Shown here: piece by piece, positions 35,658 to 43,857 of the stretch
Position numbering within the stretch: position 1 is the stretch's first letter
Layout of the letters: each line of letters begins with the position of its first letter
Origin: Leptospira koniambonensis
GTDB lineage: Bacteria; Spirochaetota; Leptospiria; Leptospirales; Leptospiraceae
Reading direction: 5' to 3'
Assembly: GCF_004769555.1 (NCBI RefSeq)
Contig: NZ_RQFY01000001.1
Span: 620,001-684,000 of the forward strand
Length of the DNA stretch: 64,000 nt
The notes under the pieces: model-generated
Databases searched by the model: none
What the model was told of the DNA's origin: nothing
The model's input: only the letters and a program-made list of their open reading frames with translations
Program-made: the position numbers and the translations under genes

Positions 35658-36319
35658 TTAGATTCTCCCAATAAACGATTCAACTGCTCCAGAATATATC
35701 TTTGTTTTTCTTCTTCCGAAAGCTCAGCTTTGACAGTTACTGTTCCATCAGGGTTATTGATCGTTTTTAAAGTAATAGGAGGTTGTAAATTTTTAGGTTC
35801 TATCCTACCAGTAAACTGGATCTGTAAATCAGCAATACGATCCGCATCCACAGAATTGTCTCTGGAAATAAACTCAGGGGATAATCTTCCAGTTAAAAGA
35901 ACTTGAGAAGGTTCCCCATTATAAGTAGAAGAACGTTGTCCTTGTAAAGTTAAAAGACCGGTATTTGTATCAATCGCTGTTACTACGGCAGTCAAATTTC
36001 CTTTTAGCTTACCTAAAGATTTGATCTTACCTTTATTTTTACGAACGATTGTTCGATCCGTATTATAAGTAGGATTCTCAGGGATCACTTTTTTATCAGG
36101 AACAGCTTTGATAGTGATATTCTCATCTGCAGTTGACTCGATCTCGAACTCTGCCGTAAAACCTTCTTTCAATTTTACAAATATAGTAGTTCCCACTTTT
36201 AGATTTTGGCTTCTGGAGTAAGGATTTTTGTCCTGCCATTGAGAAAGATCCTGAGCAAAAAGTGCGATCATTCCGGATAAAAATAAAAGTGGAAGTATAA
36301 ATTTCAAACTACGGATCAT
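35654..36319 (-). CDS. flgH: Flagellar FlgH homologue, not lipidated
   Basis: This 221-residue protein has the FlgH fold (VGTTIFVKLKEGF; LTLQGQRSSTYNGE; LTGRLSPEFISRDNSVDADRIADLQI, in part). Its signal peptide ends ALFAQ with no cysteine, whereas enterobacterial FlgH is a lipoprotein with a cysteine there. This fits periplasmic flagella that never cross the outer membrane. The gene lies between flgA (1-nt gap) and flgI (4-nt overlap). Confidence 0.88.
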   Translation of the reverse strand: MIRSLKFILPLLFLSGMIALFAQDLSQWQDKNPYSRSQNLKVGTTIFVKLKEGFTAEFEIESTADENITIKAVPDKKVIPENPTYNTDRTIVRKNKGKIKSLGKLKGNLTAVVTAIDTNTGLLTLQGQRSSTYNGEPSQVLLTGRLSPEFISRDNSVDADRIADLQIQFTGRIEPKNLQPPITLKTINNPDGTVTVKAELSEEEKQRYILEQLNRLLGESK

Positions 36320-36320
36320 A

Positions 36321-37229
36321 TCAATTCTCTAAAAGGACTGTGCCCTTCTCCACTACTCTTGCGGAAATTTTTCCTTCTTTGGAATGAGAAGAAACGTCTA
36401 CGATCTCCCCAATATTACCGGAACTTAATGCTTTTGTCTTGGATTTTACTACGAGGTTCCCCTTGGTATAAACAAGGTTCACATCCCCGCCTCTTTGCAC
36501 ATCGAATAGAAATCTAAATTGTTTTTTGCGGAGAAGTTCCCCTGGAAGTAGATCCTTAAGTGCAGTGGAGCCAATATCCTTACCGGAAATTCCATCCGTA
36601 AAAGATTCTTCCATATAGACAGTTTTTTCTTCCAAATCTTCTGCCTGTAATTTTTGTCCCTTACGGATCTCTTTTTTGGCGAAAAGTGCGTTCGTTCTTC
36701 TTTCCAATTTAAATTTGATCCTTTGGGTATGGACTTTTCTATTCTCGAAATAAAAATCCAAAGAAGCAACAACTTGTCCTGGATGGATGACTTGAGGAAG
36801 ACCTGCCCATTTCAATTCCACACCTTGGCTTGGAACAAATCTGTCTCCGCCCAAATAGGAAATTTTAAAATCCCCTTCTCTATCCTGAGGAAGTTTGGAA
36901 ACTTCTTTTTTAAGGCTTTCTTCTAAGTCTTCCGGATCCAATTCAGAATCTAAAGGTAATACTAATGTTTCTTTTCCAGAAACTGGAGTTCCTGCCAAAA
37001 CTTCTTTTAAACTTTCTGGACGGATCACTGTAGGTGCATTTAGATTTCTTAATACAACCTTATCTTTCATTCCGTCCGGAAGTTTTGCGATCTCAGACAG
37101 TAGGACTTCTTTCTTTTGGGTTATAAGTTTTCCGCGTAAATAAACCGCTTCCATTCCTTCTATCCTTCCTAAACCGGATACAAATAGTCCGGTCAAGATA
37201 GATAACGAAATGTAATAGCGGAAACTCAT
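36321..37229 (-). CDS. flgA: Flagellar basal-body P-ring chaperone FlgA
   Basis: This 302-residue protein has a signal peptide, a poorly conserved middle and a C-terminal SAF-type domain (about 170-300: LFAKKEIRKGQKLQAEDLEE; FDVQRGGDVNLVYTKGNLVV). FlgA is a periplasmic chaperone for FlgI. It lies between flgG (5 nt) and flgH (1 nt) in the operon. Confidence 0.88.
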   Translation of the reverse strand: MSFRYYISLSILTGLFVSGLGRIEGMEAVYLRGKLITQKKEVLLSEIAKLPDGMKDKVVLRNLNAPTVIRPESLKEVLAGTPVSGKETLVLPLDSELDPEDLEESLKKEVSKLPQDREGDFKISYLGGDRFVPSQGVELKWAGLPQVIHPGQVVASLDFYFENRKVHTQRIKFKLERRTNALFAKKEIRKGQKLQAEDLEEKTVYMEESFTDGISGKDIGSTALKDLLPGELLRKKQFRFLFDVQRGGDVNLVYTKGNLVVKSKTKALSSGNIGEIVDVSSHSKEGKISARVVEKGTVLLEN

Positions 37230-37234
37230 ATTAA

Positions 37235-38032
37235 TTAACGTTTCAGTCCGATTGCAGTAGATAACATGTTATCGGAAGTCTGGATGGCTTTAGAATTAGA
37301 TTCATAAGCTCTTTGAGCCACGATCATATTCACCATCTCTTCTACGATTTTAACGTTAGACATCTCTAAGAATCCTTGCAGAACATTCCCAAAACCTTCC
37401 ATACCAGGAGTTCCAGGAATTTCGGGACCGGAAGCAACAGTCTCTTGGAATAAGTTTTTACCGATCGCTTGGAGACCCGCAGGGTTCACGAAACGATAAA
37501 GTTCCACCTGACCGATCACAGTGGGACGGATATCCGCTCCAATCTTAACTGTAACTTCTCCCTGCTCTGAGATCATCAGAGTGTTTAGGATTGCTCCTTC
37601 TGGAAGAATAAGAGGCGGCTCCAACAAATACCCGTTAGATGTAACTACTTGTTGGTTAGAATCTATTTTATAAGAACCGTCACGAGTGAATGCAAAACTT
37701 CCGTCAGGCATTTGGATCTTGAAAAATCCCATCTCACTTGTGATCGCAAGGTCCAACTTGTTACCTGTTGCTTGGAAGGAACCGATCTCGAATAATTTCT
37801 GAGAAGCAGCTGCCCTCACCCCGTGACCCACATTCACACCTGTAGGAATTTCGCTCACGGAAGTAGCAGGAGTTCCTGCCAAAACCATATGTTGGTAAAC
37901 TAAGTCCTCAAAATCCGCGCGGTTCTTTTTGAAACCGGTGGTATTCACGTTTGCCAAGTTGTTGGAAATAGTATCTATATGAAATTGCTGAGCGATCATT
38001 CCGGTCGCGGCAGTCCAAAGGGAACGCATCAT
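37235..38032 (-). CDS. flgG: Flagellar distal rod protein FlgG
   Basis: This 265-residue protein has the family N-terminus MMRSLWTAATGMIAQQ, then NNLANVNTTGFKKNRADF, and the C-terminal EEMVNMIVAQRAYESNSKA. FlgG is the distal rod, exported by the flagellar type III system. It is the first gene of the operon. The paralogue flgF lies 15 kb away. Confidence 0.94.
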   Translation of the reverse strand: MMRSLWTAATGMIAQQFHIDTISNNLANVNTTGFKKNRADFEDLVYQHMVLAGTPATSVSEIPTGVNVGHGVRAAASQKLFEIGSFQATGNKLDLAITSEMGFFKIQMPDGSFAFTRDGSYKIDSNQQVVTSNGYLLEPPLILPEGAILNTLMISEQGEVTVKIGADIRPTVIGQVELYRFVNPAGLQAIGKNLFQETVASGPEIPGTPGMEGFGNVLQGFLEMSNVKIVEEMVNMIVAQRAYESNSKAIQTSDNMLSTAIGLKR

Positions 38033-38074
38033 TTGAGTTTATACCTCGATCCCTTAACCTATCGGCCAATCCCC

Positions 38075-38103
38075 AAAAATCCTCAGGGTAAATAAGGATT
38101 TTT
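38075..38103 (-). terminator. Hairpin terminator of the DNA methyltransferase gene
   Basis: On the minus strand AAAAATCCT (arm 38103-38095) pairs with AGGATTTTT (38083-38075) around an 11-nt loop and ends in a run of T. It follows the methyltransferase stop at 38139 and precedes flgG. Confidence 0.6.
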
Positions 38104-38138
38104 GAGACAAAATACAGGTTTTTAGGAAGATGTAGGAA

Positions 38139-39290
38139 CTACTTCAGATTCCGGAAAACAACACAGCGATTTGAATTTGTGCCCTTTTCGTTATTGGAAA
38201 CATTCCAGCAATTGGCAAGTTTCGTGAACTTCTGATCGTTAATATATGTATTTTCCCAAACAAGGCCGGTGGATTCCGCACATTTGATCACATATTCGTC
38301 CAAGTTGAAGACTGTTTTACCTTTTCGAACTTCTCCTACTTCCATGACCACTGTTCCGCCGGGTTTTACTACTCTGGAAAGTTCTGCCAAGGTTCCTTGG
38401 ATAAATTCACACCAACCTGCAAGAGTTGCGAATATACTTGGTTTCTGGTCCTTCTCCAGTTCAATATCTAGGAACCAATATCTAAGCCAATTATCCTCTT
38501 CATAATTTACCTTGTCCAAAAATGGAGGGCTTGTCACTACAAGATCAACTGAATCATCTTCGAGACCAAAAAGATCCAAGGAAGAATGATTTGTGTATTC
38601 GTTTCTGGAAGAAAATTCATGATAAAAAGGAGTAAGAGATTCTTTTAGATCCCTTCTCATCTTTTGTAGAATTCGAGGTTTGATCTCTCTATAATCAGGG
38701 ATAACTCCTCTCTTCTCATTATTTCTTTTTTGAGCCAAAGTAGGAATGGAGATCTGAGGAAAACTATATACTGAAAAGAATCCATTACTATGGCCATGGA
38801 GCCTGGATAATGCGGTCAGACCCAAATATCTAAGTTCAGGAGAATCTGAATCAGCCAGGATCTTTTTCAGGTTCTTAATCTCTTTTAAAGTATCTTTATG
38901 ATAAAAATGTAAAAGACCTTCGTCTTCTTTTTCTTCTTTGATCTTAGAATTCAGATTGAGAGAATCAAGCGCTCTTTCTAGTTTTTCGATAGAAGGAACA
39001 GTTTGTCTAGACTTCGCCAAAAATAAAGACATTGGACTGATATCATTATGGATGGCAGCATAACCTTCTAAATTTGCTTGGACCGCAGTGGTCCCTCTTC
39101 CTCCAAAAGGATCAAATACGATTCCTTTTCGATTCTCTAAATATTTTCCAATGAAGAAGGCAGGCAATTCAGGCTTGAACGAAGCTCTGTAACTAACAAC
39201 GTAATGGATTGGATGAGCCTGTCTTTGTTTAGATGTCCAAAATTCACCGGTGAGTATCTTTCTTTCTTTTTTACGAACTGCGCCGCTCAT
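38139..39290 (-). CDS. Orphan DNA methyltransferase (N4-cytosine or N6-adenine)
   Basis: This 383-residue protein has a SAM motif [14 protein letters not shown] (59-72) and catalytic motif TSPPF (253-257). The I-before-IV order and the FGGRGTT loop fit amino-DNA methylases. No restriction endonuclease, specificity subunit or companion gene lies nearby, so it is likely a solitary methylase with regulatory or protective function. The recognition sequence cannot be read. A leftward hairpin terminator follows. It is distinct from the small-molecule methyltransferases elsewhere in the window. Confidence 0.87.
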   Translation of the reverse strand: MSGAVRKKERKILTGEFWTSKQRQAHPIHYVVSYRASFKPELPAFFIGKYLENRKGIVFDPFGGRGTTAVQANLEGYAAIHNDISPMSLFLAKSRQTVPSIEKLERALDSLNLNSKIKEEKEDEGLLHFYHKDTLKEIKNLKKILADSDSPELRYLGLTALSRLHGHSNGFFSVYSFPQISIPTLAQKRNNEKRGVIPDYREIKPRILQKMRRDLKESLTPFYHEFSSRNEYTNHSSLDLFGLEDDSVDLVVTSPPFLDKVNYEEDNWLRYWFLDIELEKDQKPSIFATLAGWCEFIQGTLAELSRVVKPGGTVVMEVGEVRKGKTVFNLDEYVIKCAESTGLVWENTYINDQKFTKLANCWNVSNNEKGTNSNRCVVFRNLK

Positions 39291-39371
39291 CCGTTCCGCC
39301 TTTTCTTTTTTCTTATTTTCGGAAGAAGGAGCGATTTTCAGTTTTGCTTTTTATAATCTTGCCTGAGACAT

Positions 39372-39428
39372 AAGAGCCTTTCGGCTCTTGAAGCCCGGGA
39401 CAAGACACTTACTAGGCAACCTAAGTGT
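39372..39428. other. Structured intergenic stretch (two hairpins)
   Basis: AAGAGCC-TTTC-GGCTCTT (39372-39389) and ACACTTA..TAAGTGT (39405-39428) are perfect inverted repeats in the 266-bp gap between the methyltransferase start and the membrane-protein gene at 39557. No riboswitch consensus is recognised. The first may be a terminator-like or untranslated-leader hairpin. Confidence 0.4.
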
Positions 39429-39556
39429 ACCGAAACGGACTATAAGAACAGATTGGCGGAAGTGAGATCAGAAATACTTGTCTCCCTGCCGAATCCAAAA
39501 ATCTTAGCATTCAGATCCAGAATTTTGGAGAAGTCCAAGCTCGGATTGATAAGAGA

Positions 39557-40063
39557 ATGAAAACTGTATCCTCTCAACTGTACGAAGAATTTTTAAAAGA
39601 GAAAAAAACGAATCGAAGATTCGAACTCGCCGGGTTATATATAGGATATGGAGCTTATGTGGTAAGTCTTGGGATCGTTTTCTGGTTCAAAAGAGAAAAT
39701 CCACTCTTCTCAGCCATGTTCTTCCTAGGATTATTTACAAGAGTCTCAAGCCTAATGATTGGAAGAGTGTTCTTAGTTCCTAAAGTTTTTTTACAACTTC
39801 TCTCCTCTAATGCCTCGGAAAGAGAAGAAGCCTGGGATACCATCCAAGCTCATAAAGACGAGATTATAGGAAGACTCGCCAGGAACATCTATGGTTGGAA
39901 TGACGCAAGCGAACTTTATTCCATGGATAAGGAAGAATTAACCGAGTTTGTGAGAGAAAAGACGTCGACCAACTGGAGAAAGATCGGAAAAATTTTCCTG
40001 CTGTTCTATGTCCCACTTGCACTATTCGTTACTTATCTTACGATTTACGCCTGGTTCCTATGA
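39557..40063 (+). CDS. Hypothetical membrane protein
   Basis: I do not recognise this 168-residue protein. It has two hydrophobic hairpin segments near the N-terminus (about 22-60), a charged cytosolic middle and a C-terminal membrane helix (about 145-168). It overlaps the next gene (beta-lactamase-like lipoprotein) by 4 nt (ATGA), so they are co-translated and may work together at the envelope. Confidence 0.6.
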   Translation: MKTVSSQLYEEFLKEKKTNRRFELAGLYIGYGAYVVSLGIVFWFKRENPLFSAMFFLGLFTRVSSLMIGRVFLVPKVFLQLLSSNASEREEAWDTIQAHKDEIIGRLARNIYGWNDASELYSMDKEELTEFVREKTSTNWRKIGKIFLLFYVPLALFVTYLTIYAWFL

Positions 40064-40920
40064 GGGGAATATTATATTTTTCTTTTGCGGTATTTCTTCT
40101 TTCCTGCTCCGTAAAAACAGGAACTGAATCACTAGCCATACAAAAAGACGAACTCAATCTCTCCGACAGAAAAGTCTGCCTATTCCTTGCCGAAATGGAA
40201 GAAGGTACACTTTTAAAAGTGGGAGAAGACAACTGCAAAAAAACCTCTCCTTCTATGTATGTATTCCAACCAGTGCTTGCTCTGGCGGCATTGGAACTAG
40301 GAACATTAAAAGATCCTCATGGATATTTTCCTTGGGACAAAACCAAATTCCCCTATATCAGATGGCAGAAGGAACAGAATCTAAGGTCTTCTTTGGAAAA
40401 TTCTACAGTTTGGTACTTCCAAAAGATATGGACTGATACAGGAACTACTAAACTTAAACCTTGGTTGTCTTCTGTTGGACTTCCTACATCGGTCCCATTT
40501 GAACCTTCTAAATCTTTTTGGATGGATGGAGGATATTCTTGGACCGCAGAGGAATTCTATTTATTCTTATGGAAACTATTCAATGGAGAGTTAGAGGTCA
40601 GAAAGAAGAATCTGAACTCAGTCTTAGAAGGCTTAGAAAGAAATCCAGGAGAGATCAAAAACCCAACAGGTACTCACAGATTAGATGGCCACTTTGGGAA
40701 TTTCTCCGGTTTTTATTCTGATTCAGCAACAGGATACGCCCAAGGAAGATCAGTCTCTTGGTATTGGTTTTTTTGGAAAGGCCCAAAAAGATCTTATCTA
40801 TTCTTATCTCGAATAGAAAGTGAATCCGAAACCTTATCTCCCTTAGAGGCTGCAAAGTTTGGTATGGAATATCTAAGAGAAAAAGGCTTTTGGGAAAAAT
40901 ATTTCTATTCATCAAACTAA
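40060..40920 (+). CDS. Class D beta-lactamase-like lipoprotein with degenerate active site
   Basis: This 286-residue lipoprotein has lipobox LLSC at Cys16. The length, the ENSTVWYFQKIW segment and the spacing match class D (OXA) beta-lactamases and penicillin-recognising enzymes: a Ser65-x-x-x68 site, Ser115-Thr-Val117 and a Thr-Gly pair at 203-204. But position 68, the essential carbamylated Lys of the SxxK motif, is Val, and the KTG motif reads PTG. It is therefore probably not a working lactamase or transpeptidase. It may be a sensor or a structural envelope protein. It overlaps the upstream membrane gene by 4 nt. Confidence 0.75.
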   Translation: MRGILYFSFAVFLLSCSVKTGTESLAIQKDELNLSDRKVCLFLAEMEEGTLLKVGEDNCKKTSPSMYVFQPVLALAALELGTLKDPHGYFPWDKTKFPYIRWQKEQNLRSSLENSTVWYFQKIWTDTGTTKLKPWLSSVGLPTSVPFEPSKSFWMDGGYSWTAEEFYLFLWKLFNGELEVRKKNLNSVLEGLERNPGEIKNPTGTHRLDGHFGNFSGFYSDSATGYAQGRSVSWYWFFWKGPKRSYLFLSRIESESETLSPLEAAKFGMEYLREKGFWEKYFYSSN

Positions 40921-40961
40921 GTATTATTCTTTTCTCATTCTTTCCATTTTTATAGTATGGA

Positions 40962-40973
40962 GGAACTCCAACA
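40962..40973 (+). repeat. GGAACTCCAACA motif
   Basis: The motif lies in the 77-bp gap between the beta-lactamase-like and antiporter genes, about 25 bp before the antiporter start. It shares the palindromic core GGAACTCC/GGAGTTCC with copies at 22730, 22970, 23231 and 63817. Confidence 0.4.
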
Positions 40974-40997
40974 TTCCGAGGGTTTCTGATTCTAAGA

Positions 40998-43157
40998 ATG
41001 AAACGAAACGCGATTTTCTACATAACCCTATTAGTATTTTCTTTCGGAGCCTTCTTCTTTGTAGCGAATCAAGGCAAGTCATTAGAAATTGGTAAAGTTA
41101 CTCGTGTCGAAGTTAACACTTCTACCTCGGTCGAGTCCACTGAAGATACGATAGATGTTTGGAAAAAAGCTGGGGCGAAACTTTGGAAGGGTTTTCATGA
41201 GCCTCTTCCACTTTTATTATTACAGATCGGAGTCGTAATAGCAGCCACTCGAGTAATGGGTAAACTTGCAGTTATTGTAAGACAACCCTTCGTAGTCGGA
41301 GAGATCCTCGCAGGTATATTATTAGGCCCATCCTTATTCGGGTTATTATTCCCAGAACAGTATCAATTCTTATTCCCCAAAGTTTCCTTAGGTTCACTAC
41401 AATTACTAAGCCAGATCGGTTTAGTATTTTTCATGTTTGTAGTCGGAATGGAATTAGATCTAAAAATACTTAAAAACCAAGCAGATTCCGCGATACTTAT
41501 CTCTCATACGAGTATCCTTCTTCCATTCTTACTAGGTGCGATCTTAGCCCTTTCTATTTATAAAACATTAGCTCCTCCGGAGGTAAGCTTTCTCTCCTTC
41601 TCCTTATTTATGGGAATAGGTATGAGTATCACTGCCTTTCCAGTACTTGCTCGAATCGTTCAGGAAAGAGGACTTACCAAGACAAAACTTGGGGGACTTG
41701 CACTTACTTGTGCAGCTTCTGATGATTTGACTGCTTGGTGTTTACTTGCAGTAGTGATCGCCCTTGTGCAAGCAGGCGGAATTCTTGCGGCTTTATTCAC
41801 TATAGTTTTAGCAATAGTTTATGTTTTCATAATGTGGAAGATCGTTCAGCCTGCAATGCATAGAGCAGGAAGGATTTTTACAAACAGGGAAGCGTTCACT
41901 AAAATGGCTGTGGCTCTGTTTCTTCTCTTCCCTATCGCATCCGCTTGGATCACTGAATCAATCGGTATTCACGCATTGTTTGGAGCGTTTTTAGCTGGTG
42001 TTGTTATGCCAGACAAACCTAAACTTAGGACACTTCTTGCCGAAAAGGTAGAAGATTTAAGTACCGCAATCTTTCTTCCGTTATTCTTTGCGTTAACCGG
42101 GATCAGGACCCAAATCGGTCTATTAAACCAAGGTAATCTATGGTGGGATTTCCTAATGGTACTTATAGTTGCCATTTTAGGTAAATTCGCAGGAAGTACG
42201 ATTGCTGCGAGAGCTTCCGGAAATAATTGGAAAGATTCTCTATCCTTGGGCGCACTCATGAACACCAGAGGGTTAATGGAATTAATCGTACTCAATATCG
42301 GTTACGATATTGGAGTATTATCCTCTGAGATTTTCTCTATGATGGTACTTATGGCATTGGTCACAACTTATATGACCGGACCAAGTTTGAATTTAATAGA
42401 GAGAATTTTCTCAGTAGTCAAAGCTAAAAGAGAAGAAGGTATATTACTCGCTTTTGCGTTACATTCCAGAGGTGTGGATCTATTAAGACTCGCTTCCGGC
42501 TTATTCCAAAGCGGAAACAAAACAAAAGAAGTAACAGCACTTCACCTCACTCCAGATTCTTGGATCTCAGGTAAAACCGCTCAAAAATATGAGAAAAAAA
42601 GTTTTGAACCTTTATTCAAACTTTCTAAAGAACTTGGGATCAAATTAAATACTTTATATAAGCCTTCTGACAACGTCACAAGAGATATACTAAAAACTAT
42701 CCAATCGGGAAATTATAATATATTCCTAACTGGTGGAGCAAGATCCTTATTCAGCGACGATGTGCTTGGAGGAAAGATCAGAACACTCCTTTCTGAGTCT
42801 GCGACAAACGCAGGGATACTCGTCGCAGAAAAATTAAAAGAATTAGATAGTTTTATCTTAGCGGTTTACTCAGACAAAGATGTAAAACTATTAGGTTTTT
42901 CTCTCGCGATGGCAAAGAAGATAGGAGCTAAACTTTCCATCTGGGACCCAAGAGGTAAAGTTCCTCAATTCTCTCAAAAGGAAAGAAACCTTCTCAAAAA
43001 GGAAAAGATCATAATCCTAAAAGGAGAAAATCCTCAGGTGCTCTCAGAAGCAGACTTAGTGATCTGTGATCTGGAAACCTGGGAAGAAGAAACCGAATTT
43101 AGAAATTGGGAACTTTCAGACGGTTCAGGATTATTTTTAGTTCGTTATAAAGATTAA
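40998..43157 (+). CDS. Cation/proton antiporter (CPA2/Kef type)
   Basis: This 719-residue protein has an N-terminal signal/membrane segment, then about 12 membrane helices of a Na+/H+ exchanger domain (about 70-460) with DDLTAW as the ion-site DD-containing motif and the GVVMPDKPKL and TRGLMELIVLNIGYDIG regions. A C-terminal nucleotide-binding-like domain (470-719) resembles a universal-stress fold (LDSFILAVYSDKDVKLLG). It exchanges Na+ or K+ for H+ to control ion balance. It is convergent with the kdp potassium-uptake locus, which fits a K+/Na+ role. Confidence 0.9.
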   Translation: MKRNAIFYITLLVFSFGAFFFVANQGKSLEIGKVTRVEVNTSTSVESTEDTIDVWKKAGAKLWKGFHEPLPLLLLQIGVVIAATRVMGKLAVIVRQPFVVGEILAGILLGPSLFGLLFPEQYQFLFPKVSLGSLQLLSQIGLVFFMFVVGMELDLKILKNQADSAILISHTSILLPFLLGAILALSIYKTLAPPEVSFLSFSLFMGIGMSITAFPVLARIVQERGLTKTKLGGLALTCAASDDLTAWCLLAVVIALVQAGGILAALFTIVLAIVYVFIMWKIVQPAMHRAGRIFTNREAFTKMAVALFLLFPIASAWITESIGIHALFGAFLAGVVMPDKPKLRTLLAEKVEDLSTAIFLPLFFALTGIRTQIGLLNQGNLWWDFLMVLIVAILGKFAGSTIAARASGNNWKDSLSLGALMNTRGLMELIVLNIGYDIGVLSSEIFSMMVLMALVTTYMTGPSLNLIERIFSVVKAKREEGILLAFALHSRGVDLLRLASGLFQSGNKTKEVTALHLTPDSWISGKTAQKYEKKSFEPLFKLSKELGIKLNTLYKPSDNVTRDILKTIQSGNYNIFLTGGARSLFSDDVLGGKIRTLLSESATNAGILVAEKLKELDSFILAVYSDKDVKLLGFSLAMAKKIGAKLSIWDPRGKVPQFSQKERNLLKKEKIIILKGENPQVLSEADLVICDLETWEEETEFRNWELSDGSGLFLVRYKD

Positions 43158-43167
43158 GAAAACTTAA

Positions 43168-43857
43168 TTATCCGTCTGATTTTAAAAAATAGCCAACCCC
43201 GGGTTCAGTGATCAAAATTTCAGGATTACCCGGGTCCCTTTCTATTTTTTTACGGATCTGATTTACGTATACTCTCAGATAACCAGATTCTGTTATTTGG
43301 TTAGGACCCCAGAGCTCTTTTAATATTTGGGTTTGAGTTACTATCTTTCCTGGATAAGTGGCTAATAATTTCAGAAAAGAATATTCAGTCGGAGTCAGAC
43401 GGACCTCTTTACCTTCTTTTAAAACTTTTCTGGTACCAAAATCCAATTCCAAAAGACCAATTCTTACTTTTACATCAGTCTTTTCAGGAGAAGAATGTCT
43501 CAATAACACTCTAATCCTTGCAAGTAACTCTCCAATCCCAAAAGGTTTGGTAAGATAATCATCCGCACCTCTATCTAACAAAAAGATCTTATCTTTCTCT
43601 GAATCTCTAACGCTTAAAACAAGTATTGGAATTTTAGAACCTGATTCTCTTATCTTTTTTAAAAATTCTTCTCCGCCTTTTTCTGGCAGGCCCAAATCCA
43701 AGATAATACTATCAGGACGAACCATATAAACTTTTGATAATGCATCGTCTACTGAAATTGCTTCTTCTACTTTATACCCTTCTTTTTCAAGGGCTACTCT
43801 GAGAAGCCGACGGATCTGGATCTCATCGTCTATGATCATTATGATTGGACTAGACAA
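43168..43857 (-). CDS. kdpE: Response regulator KdpE
   Basis: This 229-residue protein has a receiver domain with phosphoacceptor Asp54 (ILDLGLP) and a conserved Lys (LTKPFG), and an OmpR/PhoB winged helix (about 130-225). KdpE activates kdp transcription when phosphorylated by KdpD under K+ limitation. Its first 8 nt overlap kdpD, so the genes are coupled. It is the last gene of the kdp operon. Confidence 0.95.
   Translation of the reverse strand: MSSPIIMIIDDEIQIRRLLRVALEKEGYKVEEAISVDDALSKVYMVRPDSIILDLGLPEKGGEEFLKKIRESGSKIPILVLSVRDSEKDKIFLLDRGADDYLTKPFGIGELLARIRVLLRHSSPEKTDVKVRIGLLELDFGTRKVLKEGKEVRLTPTEYSFLKLLATYPGKIVTQTQILKELWGPNQITESGYLRVYVNQIRKKIERDPGNPEILITEPGVGYFLKSDG

Noticed and set aside
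39372..39389. Riboswitch call for the hairpin at the DNA methyltransferase 5' side
   Set aside because: No conserved riboswitch core could be matched and no ligand-related gene follows.
43153..43168. ATTAAG-AAAA-CTTAAT as a terminator between antiporter and kdpE
   Set aside because: The 6-bp AT-only stem overlaps the stop codon region and is likely chance.
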